From Hydrangea macrophylla (lineage: Eukaryota > Streptophyta > Magnoliopsida > Cornales > Hydrangeaceae): a stretch of 64,000 nucleotides of DNA. The notes beneath the pieces were generated by a model, which was given only the letters and a program-made list of their open reading frames with translations, ran no database searches and was not told the origin of the DNA. The stretch's first letter is position 1; the number at the start of each line of letters is the position of its first letter. The stretch lies in assembly GCA_033977485.1 (NCBI GenBank), contig CM066987.1:50905033-50969032 (forward strand), given 5' to 3'. Of this stretch, positions 55,886 to 64,000 are shown in pieces. Both the position numbers and the translations under genes were made by a program.

Positions 55886-57986
55886 TTAGGTCGTTGATTC
55901 GCCCGTTTATAGCACCCAAAACGAATATGCCATTGATGTGTTTTGAAGTTTTTTAGAAAAAATATCAAAACTTGATTTCAAAGTGGGTCTACGTAAAAAC
56001 TTTAATATTTTTTGAATTTTTTGTATTGGATCTTTTCTAATACATCATAAAAGAACTCCCAGGAAGTATCATACGTTAGTTATCTCCATGGTGCAAGAAA
56101 TTGCAAAACCTAATTTTTGGGATTTAAAAATCAAGTTTTTCTGAAACTTTGAGCCAATTTTCGGAATAATCCAAACGTCCAATGATGCAGTTTTATTGCA
56201 TAATCTTAATCTATGCCGCGAGGGCTTTCCAACGGTATAAAATTTGTCAAATTTGGATGAGTAACGAAGCAGCTATGAGTCCGCAAACATGACCCCGCGA
56301 AGCAGCCATTGCTGCGTTTCTTTTCCTAGAGGAAGAAGAATATGAATAGTGCCCAACCACGCCCACTCTCGCCGGCGGCAAGTGGCGCTCGTGCGGTGGC
56401 TCTGGTGGTGGCATGGACCCCACTCCGGCGAGTGGGGGTCCCCCTCTGGGCCTCGGACCTCAATATATATTTTTATGAAACTTTTATTTATTTATTAAAT
56501 AATTAAAACAGTTTCTGCTATTTAAATAAATAAGTTTTATTCATTTAAATCCGTTTAATAGCTTTAAAATTCTGGAAAATTAAGGAAAAATTATTGTTTA
56601 TTTTTCCTATATTGAGGACATTGTAAGGGACCAGAAATAATTTATAAGTAAATTATTTCATTGTTTTTTATTTTTTAGAGCATCAAAGATGTGTTTTGCA
56701 CATGTTTTTAATTGCATAAAATATCCAAAACAAAATATTAATTTTTGGAATTAATTTGTGGTGTTTAATACACTGTAAGGGGACATGAGAAAATTTTTTA
56801 TAATTGTCTCACATATTTATGATGTTTTAGAGCATTAAAATCATGATTTAGGCATAATTTTAATTGCTTAAAATATCTAAATATTATTATTAATTTTTGT
56901 AATTAATATTATGTGTTTTGTACACTGATTGGGGCCATGTGAAACTTAAGGGAGACTCAGATTCCTTAAAATGCCGTATTTGCATTTATTTGTTAATTTG
57001 TTTAACAAAAACAATTTAATTGGTAAAATTGTTTTAATTTTTATTTTGTACCCATTAATTCTGGAAATTCTTTGTTAATGATGAAAAATAAGTTTTTTTC
57101 AGTTATTTTAAAATTTTCATGTGGTTTTAAATTATTTTGTTAATTTATAAGCCACTGATTTAATTGGTTTTAAATAAATTTAAAACCTTAAAATTGCTTT
57201 AATAATTGAAAGAAAAATTTAGAATTTTTTCTTAGCTTATGGAAGCTAACCGGGCTGTTTATTTTATTATTGTAATTGTATTTAGAGGCTCATTGCATTG
57301 ATGGTCACGTTTATCTTGCTTTTGTTTGTGATTGATTGACCCCGAGACCTCTAATCCTCCTCTTTAAATGGAAGAAGGATTAGTCCATTCATTTAATTGG
57401 ACCGCACGTACGAGTGCTTGTTGTGTGCGATTAATTCACTGATTAATCTGGAATAAATGAATGGACATTAATTTGACAATTTGTAGAGCTTGTATTGTCA
57501 TTGTTGTATGTTTAAGGTTGTTCTTGTATATGTTTATGAACAAAGCATCCCTGTTTTTTGGGCTATAAATGTAATGTGAGGATGAGTGTTCTTTACTTCT
57601 TGTATTGGAAAAGCCTGTTTGTAAAGGGATGATTTTCTTTGTTCATATTTCATACACTTGAATTATCTTAGCATGAGCTCTAATTTGTCAATTCGGGCCC
57701 ACGTGGGGTCCATACGCATTTATGTGTGCATGGCGCATTTATTTATTTTAATCATTGTGGATGATGTTAGATAAGTAATGAACTATCTATACATATTTAT
57801 TTAGAAAAATCAATTGTGAAATATTTTCTTAAATTACAAAAGTAAAGTGATGACTATGAGCATAGCAAATTTTCGATCTTGAAATTGTAATGAGAGGTAA
57901 TGTTTTTATAATTGGATTTTAAAACAAAATTTTGAAATGTGCAATATAATAATGTCAAAACCTTGTGCATGTTTTTGAATGTAGTA
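55886..57986 (+). other. Untranslated leader of copia B
   Basis: About 2.1 kb before gag, very AT-rich after 56460, with loosely repeated segments (around 56630 and 56770: ctgtaagggacatgag-like). No coding region seen. Confidence 0.7.
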
Positions 57987-59123
57987 ATGGCCACAAATCA
58001 ATTAATTGCTGAACTCACAAAAGATAACAAATTGAATGGACTTAACGATGACCTATGGAAGATCAAAGTGGGCTTCCTATTGAAAGATCAGGAGTTGTTG
58101 CAGCACACTGAGACTTCAATGGTCCAACCTGCTATGCCAGAAGATGGGCCCATGGCCCAATATCGCCGAGATCTCGAAAACTATAATGCTTGGCATAAAA
58201 GAGATAGTCATGCATGCATCATATTGTTGAGTAGCATGAACGACGATATCATGGTAGAGTATCAACACTACCAAGTTACCAAAGATTTGTGGGACCAATT
58301 GAAAATTTCTTTTGGAGAGACATTAACAACTAGGCTTAGGGGCCTGGTGTTGAAGTTCGAGGTGTACCGGAAGGATCCTAAGAACTCGATGACTGAACAT
58401 CTTAGGATGATGTCTAGTATGATTCGTGAGCTTAGGACCGCTAGTAACGTCGTCACAGATGAACAACAGATTTAAGCTATAATTCGTTCATTGCCTGAAT
58501 CCTGGGTCCACATGAAGCAGATTTTAACCCACAATGAGAATATTAAGAATTTTGCAGATATTCCTCGACATGTGGAGTTGGAGGTGGAGCGCCAAGAAGC
58601 GAACCGCATAACTGTACTTATGGCTAGGACTTCCATTGGTGGAGGTGACCGAAAGGCTAATGAGCCTAAAGGGAAAGCCAAAGATAAAAAGGTTTTTAGA
58701 CAGGGTGGTGCCAATAATTTGGCTCCAAAGGCTGATAAAATTAAGAAGCGTAAAGGAAAGCGTGCTAGCAAGAAAGACCCTTCCAAGCTAAAATGCTTCA
58801 ACTGTGGTGAAAAGGGACACTTCGCTCTTGACTGCACTGAGCCGAAGAAGGTAACTTTTCAACCGAACTCTCTCTATACTTTGGTAAGTTCACATGTCTT
58901 AATTGCTCATTCACCGCATGATTGGATTGTAGATACGGGGGCAACCCGACATATGACAAGAGACAAAAGCGGTTTTGTAGATTATCGAAGAGTTCCAGTT
59001 GGTACCAGTAGTGTGTACATGGGGAATGGGGCTTATGAAGAAGCATTGGGAGTCGGTTCGTACCAGCTCCAATTGCGCACCGGGCGCACCTTACTTCTAC
59101 ATGATATGCTCTACGTCCCTTGA
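57987..59123 (+). pseudogene. copia B gag and protease, with two premature stops
   Basis: The ATG at 57987 (MATNQLIAELTKDNKLNG) is the likely start, because the frame upstream to 57939 is not Gag-like. The Gag core runs to TAA 58473-58475, where a Gln codon is likely, and continues in the same frame. A Lys-rich stretch and a CCHC zinc knuckle CFNCGEKGHFALDC (near 58795) follow, then the protease with catalytic DTG in WIVDTGATRHMTRD near 58932. The frame ends at TGA 59121-59123, probably from an Arg codon, because pol continues in the same frame after it. Confidence 0.85.
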
Positions 59124-62058
59124 ATTCAATATAATCTACTTTTAGTTTTAGCACTTTTAGACTTAGGATATGTTTTTCATTTTATTAGTAGCATGATGGA
59201 TATTTTATTTGATGGTAGTATTTTTGGACATGGTTATTTATCAAATAATTTCTTTAGGGTTGATTTGTTTAATTCTATTTCTTCTATTTCTATGGTTGTT
59301 GATTCAAATAAGAATGTTGACTTTGTGACATGGCATGCTAGACTTGGACACATAGGAAGAGATAGGATGACCAGATTAGCAAGAGAAGGACTTTTGGGTC
59401 CACTCGCTAAGGTTGACCTACCTACGTGTGAGTCTTGCCTCACTGGCAAAGCATGCCGCAAGCCTTTTGGTAAGGCTACTAGAGCTAGCCAAGCGCTAGA
59501 ACTAGTTCACTCCGACATATGTGGACCAATGAATGTGAAGGCCCGCCATGGCGCTTCCTACTTCCTTACTTTTATCTATGACTACACGCGATATGGGAAT
59601 GTCTACCTGATTTCTCACCGCTATGAAGCGTTAGATTGTTTCAAATGTTTGTAGCAGACGTAGAGAATCAGAAAGAAAAGATTTTAAAATCTTTTCAAAC
59701 TAACAGAGGTCGCGAGTACTTATCTGATCAGTTCAAGGAACTATGTGAGAAAAAAGGGATACACATGCAACTCACTATTCCGGGAACGCCGCAACAAAAT
59801 GGTGTTGCAGAGAGAAGGAATAGATCACTTCTAGATATGTCTAGATCTATGATGGCGCAGGCCAACCTCCCAATATCATTCTGGGGGGATGCACTTTTGA
59901 CTGCAGCCTACATACTCAATAGAGTGCCTTCACAGTCAGTTCCTTCCACCCCGTATGAGCTCTGGAAAGGAGAAAAGCCTAATTTGGAGCATTTACGTCC
60001 TTGGGGCTCATCAGGATATGTTCACAATAGATCCCATAAGTATGGGAAACTTGGCCCGAGAGCTAGAAAGCATATCTTTATAAGATATTCTGACAGCTCA
60101 AAAGGCTATGTTATGTATGGTGAACATCAGGATGGAGGAATGATAGAAATAAAGTCCCGCGATGTTGATTTTATTGAGAATGACTTCCCCAGTATAGGTG
60201 ATGCCAAAAAAGATCTTGACCTCTATGAGATGGAGGATGTTGTAGACGCCATGCCATCTTTAAGCAAGGGTGGGGAGATTGAAATTCCACATCTAGTAGT
60301 CACTGAAAATGGTACTAGTCTTCAGCCGAGTGGGAGTACACTGCTAGACGCTAGTGGGAGTGTACCAGATAGTGGGAGTGCACCACTAGGCACTCAAGAT
60401 TCTCAGATGGTACACCGTAGCAGACGAGGAAGAGTTCCACGTCGGCGGTTTGAAATTGAGGGAGAACTTCTCATATGTGCAGTAGATAATGATGAGCCTG
60501 CTTCCTATAAAGAAGCACTTTTATCTTCTGCCAAGTCTGAGTGGATAGTTCCTATGCAGGAAGAGATAAGCTCTATGGACAAGAACAAGGTCTGGGAGTT
60601 GGTTGATATTCCGCCTGGCCATAAGACCATTGGAAACAAGTGGGTTTTCAAAGTCAAACGCAAGACAGATGGTTCAATTGACAAGTACAAAACTCGCCTA
60701 GTGGCGAAAGGTTATACCCAAAGAGAGGGTATTGACCATGGAGACACATTCTCCCTAGTGGTGAGATTTGCCTCTATATGCCTTATACTTGCGATCAACG
60801 CACAGTTAGACTTAGAACTTTTCCAGATGGATGTCAAAACTGCGTTTCTCAATGGAGAACTAGATGAAGAGATCTATATGGATCAACCTGTTGGTTTCAT
60901 AACCAAAGGGAATGAGGGCAAAGTGTGCCGTCTCAAACGTACCATTTACGGTCTCAAGCAATCGTCGAGGCAGTGGTACTTGAGGTTCCATGACTCAATC
61001 ACCTCTTTTGGTTTTGAGATGATAGAGGAGGACCACTGTGTGTATATAAAACAATCAAAGAAGAGTGTTCTAATTCTTTCTTTATATGTCGACAACATCC
61101 TTCTAGCTGGGAATGAGATGAGTTCCATTGTCACCACTAGAGAGTGGTTGTCCTCTCAATTTGAGATAAAGGACATGGGTGAGGCCAACTATGTGTTGGG
61201 TGTTAAGATTGTGAGAGATCGTTCCAAGAAACTCCTTTGTTTGTCTGAAGAGACTTACATAAGGAAGGTTCTAGAACGTTTTCGCATGAATAACACAAAA
61301 CCCATAGACACCCCGGTAGAGAAGGGATTGGCCTTAACCTTGGATCATTGTCCTAAGAATGAAAAAGAAAAGGGAGCAATGTCCAATGTACCATATACAT
61401 CTGCTATAGGGAGTCTGATGTACGCTATGTTGTGTGCACGTCTGGACATCTGCTATACAGTCAGTCTAGTTAGTCGTTACCAGAGTAACCCTAGTCCATA
61501 TCACTGGAGAGCAGTGAAGAGGATCTTGCGATACCTCCGCGAGACTATGGACCTTGCCCTTTGTTATCCTGATGGAGATTTGAAGCTGAGGGTATATAGT
61601 GATGCTGATTGGGCTAGCGATAGAGACGAGCGCAAGTCCACATCTGGTTATGCATTCACACTGGGGGTGGAGCGATTTCTTGGTGCAGCAAGAAGCAGAC
61701 GTGCTTTGCTTTATCCACGATGGAGACAGAGTATGTGGCTTGCTCAGCAGCTGTTCAGGAGGCTGTATAGTTGAGGAGATTTTTACGGCGTCTAGGCTCT
61801 TCGCCTCATGGAGATGATACCATGCTTATTCATTGTGACAGCACATCAGCCTTGGCCTATGCAAAAGACCCCAAGTACCATGGGAAGTCCAAGCACATAG
61901 ACATCCGTCACCACTACATTCGAGATATGGTTGCACAAGGAGAGATTGTCTTGAAGCACATCTCCATTGGCAACTTAGTGGCTGTTCCTTTGACAAAGCC
62001 TATTGCCAGAGATGTGTTCTTATCCCACATTAGTAGTATGGGACTCCATAGGATTTGA
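59124..62058 (+). pseudogene. copia B pol (integrase, reverse transcriptase, RNase H), broken and catalytically dead
   Basis: Integrase: HARLGHIGRDRM (zinc-binding start) and the first Asp in HSDICGP. A one-base loss near 59645 shifts the frame. The second catalytic Asp is Asn (QTNRGREY, AAC at 59702-59704), and the Glu in QQNGVAERR is present. Reverse transcriptase: [23 protein letters not shown], and YVDN in place of YVDD (AAC at 61094-61096). RNase H: SDADWASDRDERKSTSGY, then a one-base loss near 61665. TAG replaces Trp at 61768-61770. It then continues to CDSTSALAYAKDPKYHGKSK and the end at TGA 62056-62058. The C-terminal RNase H is otherwise complete, unlike in copia A. Confidence 0.9.
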
Positions 62059-63256
62059 TGTGCTAAGACATTTTTTTTAGTTTGAATTTTGACATTGTTA
62101 TTATTATTATTATCAATTAATAATATAGTTGGTTTCCATACATATTTGTTGTTTAAATGGATTGGATGCACATTTCTTTAATGTCACCGGGCTTGAATTG
62201 ACCTGTTCACACGGGTGATTCACCTTGGCGCTTAGATAGCGGATCTGGACATATGTGTCCATAGCGCTTAGATAGCGAGCAAGATGAGACATTTGTGTTC
62301 ATGGTGTTTTGGTAGCTAGCTAGGACATGTGTGTCCATAGCGCTAAGAAGACGAGCTAGAACACTTATATCTCCGCAGTGTAAGAACAGCGAGCTAGATA
62401 TAAATCTTATTATCTTCATATGTCGCCTTAGCTTAGAGCTAAGATGAGATCTAAAGTTTGGTACTTGGTCGAACATAGAGAGCACCCACAACTCTATGTA
62501 GCCTGTTTATAGCCGAATATGAGTATTCAGACAGACGCTGGTTGGAGTGACTATGCTGGAAATGTCAGGTTAGACGTTTATGTAACGTCTAGACTAAAAT
62601 TTGTATGGCATTACTTTTACCATGAACTGACATGCCCATTTATATGGAAGAACGCCATAGCATATATATCATACTGTATGTGCTGTTTTGCGATCGTTTG
62701 TGGAGCAATGGATTAATCCCTATTTCATTGCTGTGTGAGCCACGTAGTCTCCCTGTAACGGGGATTCTACACATGTTACCTTATGACCTGAGACTATGTC
62801 ATGAAAAGGATAATTGATGACGCTGCTTTAGCGTACCATCCTGGGACGAAAAGACAAATACCGTCCCATGGGGCACGTCTAGGAAAGCGGTCGAGTGAGT
62901 TGGATTGGCATTAGTAGGCAGGGAAGACTCTTCGCTAACACACCATGTTTTGTGACTCATTAGCTGGCCAGCAACAATCGTACACGTACTGAGTGTCATG
63001 GGTACATTACATAGATGGGGTATAGCACTGCTTTTCTAAGGGATTAAGAGTGCTAGATCCGGTGTGGTTGAATCTATCTGGGTAAATACACGAGAAGCCT
63101 CTAAGTGATGAGTTTTGCTAGTTATGTGGTTGACTTAGCATCTCAGCTCTTGTCGCTGTATGTTTCTTTTTGTGATGTCGCACGTTCTATTTCCCGTATG
63201 AAGAGACGATGAAATTTTGGAACCAAAGGGATTTGTTTTACGCAAACCCTATGTGG
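62059..63256 (+). other. 3' untranslated region of copia B with short tandem repeats
   Basis: At about 62228-62400 a ~60-bp degenerate unit repeats about four times, with the core gcgcttagatagcgagc and gacatatgtgtccat. The rest, to the polypurine tract, has no coding region. Confidence 0.7.
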
Positions 63257-63268
63257 GTGAGTGGGAGA
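63257..63268 (+). other. Polypurine tract of copia B
   Basis: gtgagtgggaga immediately before the 3' LTR. Confidence 0.85.
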
Positions 63269-63755
63269 TGTTAGAATTATTTGTGAGCTATTGGGTCACC
63301 CACATATAATCATGGACCCGGGGTCCAATGGGCTTGACTTAACCTCCAAGTAATCCTATAAGGATTAGTATTGGAAACTAAGTGAAACCCTAAGCCATAT
63401 GGGATGTGTATATATATATGATATATACATAAGAGATACACAAGAATACAATCTCTCTTGCTCTCCAAAAAGCTACGGCTCTCTCTCTCTCTCTCTCTCT
63501 CCTTTGGTTCGTTTTATCTCTCTAGCTTCAATCACACAAGAAGCTTGGGACTTAGCATGTGGATACAAAGGGGGTGTATCTAGAAGGCATTCTCACGACC
63601 AGTTCGAAGTCTAAGAACATACACTGAGGCAGTCCAAATCGTAGCAGTTTGTGAGGGTCTTGCCGGGTTCGTAACAACGCCGTCAATCGATCCGTCGGGT
63701 TAATTCCGCTAGGTACGTCCTATACCCGACCCATATGCATGTGTGTATATTTACA
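63269..63755 (+). repeat. 3' LTR of copia B
   Basis: Begins TGTTAGAATTATTTGTG and ends tatatttaca. It is 18 bp longer than the 5' LTR because of (TA)n and (CT)n expansion. Confidence 0.93.
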
Positions 63756-63831
63756 GTTTGTAATGATATGGACTGAATACAAATTCGTAATGATGGCAAT
63801 GCCCTTTATATTATTGTTGTGGCTTGGCTAG

Positions 63832-64000
63832 GAAAGAAGATAGGGGTACGAATTCTTTCCCTTTGGATGACTTTTATGAATTCATTGTATACTGTTTATG
63901 TTTTATCAATTTGAATGACATTCATGAAAGAAGATAGAAGATAATTTATTAGAGCGAATAGAAACTAAATCCAATCTTAGTATCATGTAATTTTGAATAA
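63832..64000 (+). other. 3' flank of the disrupted gene
   Basis: Sequence after the stop at 63831, AT-rich and without coding signal. It is likely the 3' untranslated region of the host gene. Confidence 0.4.

Larger units (their letters stand above)
55403..63755 (+). mobile_element. Ty1/copia retrotransposon 'copia B' (8353 bp), complete ends, defective
   Basis: LTRs of 469 and 487 bp enclose a primer binding site, gag, pol and a polypurine tract. The 5-bp duplication gtttg is perfect (55398-55402 and 63756-63760). I count about 23 base differences between the LTRs (about 5%) plus microsatellite indels, so it is older than copia A. Gag and pol carry several stops and frameshifts, and both integrase and reverse transcriptase have lost a catalytic Asp. 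It sits inside the last exon of the host gene, in the same orientation. Confidence 0.95.
53745..63831 (+). pseudogene. Last coding exon of the same gene, split by a hAT element and copia B
   Basis: Coding parts are 53745-53937, 55262-55402 and 63761-63831. Removing the hAT element and copia B, each with one copy of its target-site duplication, leaves one frame of 134 codons ending at TAG 63829-63831, with no stop inside. The frame follows a TGA at 53742-53744, where either a Trp codon or a splice site may once have been. The protein has a hydrophobic helix (IVAVLIALALFLIDLCGTLL, then IVYSALHI) and a second hydrophobic end (MAMPFILLLWLG), so it is probably a membrane-anchored C-terminus. The first possible in-frame ATG is at 53790. 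In its present state the gene cannot make this end without removing 9.7 kb of insertions. Confidence 0.65.

Overview
The window looks like nuclear DNA of a flowering plant, most likely a eudicot: it is AT-rich, packed with nested LTR retrotransposons and small DNA transposons, and the only host-gene sequence is broken into short exons with plant-type GT..AG introns. I see no intact host gene, no rRNA or tRNA gene and no CRISPR array. The species is not identifiable from what is here.

Left part (1-18.2 kb). A Tat/Ogre-like Ty3/gypsy element on the minus strand leaves the window on the left, with its 5' LTR at 1524-4797. Next comes a segment (4798 to about 10.1 kb) that occurs a second time at 15606-17745. 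The second copy lacks four insertions found in the first: a hAT-type MITE, a Stowaway-like MITE, a T-tailed retroposon and a solo Tat-like LTR. Between the copies lie a solo gypsy LTR with a striking 92-bp tandem repeat, and several MITEs.

Middle part (18.2-46.3 kb). At 18232 a CACTA transposon end (CACTACAAG terminus plus about 16 subterminal repeats) opens a region holding minus-strand exon fragments of two unrelated genes: an ARF5/MONOPTEROS-like auxin response factor (about 19.0-20.4 kb) and a SOQ1-like HAD/thioredoxin protein (27.8-30.1 kb). Both look like gene fragments captured with their introns. They are separated by a solo chromovirus-like (Tekay/Del type) LTR, 20921-27785, which itself carries a non-autonomous gag-only LTR retrotransposon. 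A second element of the same gypsy family starts at 30119 inside the SOQ1-like exon. Its 5' LTR carries a complete 8.4-kb Ty1/copia element (copia A, 32600-41043) and it breaks off within gag near 42722. A truncated Tat-like LTR follows at 43906-46345.

Right part (46.3-64 kb). A plus-strand host gene that I do not recognise has one exon amplified nine times, partly through near-identical 1.32-kb tandem units. It has a duplicated block of four exons and a last coding exon with a membrane segment. That last exon is split by two insertions with perfect target-site duplications: a 1.3-kb hAT-like element (53938-55253) and an 8.35-kb Ty1/copia element (copia B, 55403-63755). If both insertions are read out, the frame continues to a stop at 63831.

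By LTR-to-LTR comparison by eye, copia A is the youngest element (about 1.4% divergence), then the gag-only element (about 4%), then copia B (about 5%). Both copia elements are defective. All 13 inactivating substitutions I could assign, in transposons and captured gene pieces alike, are C:G to T:A transitions, the expected decay of methylated plant repeats.
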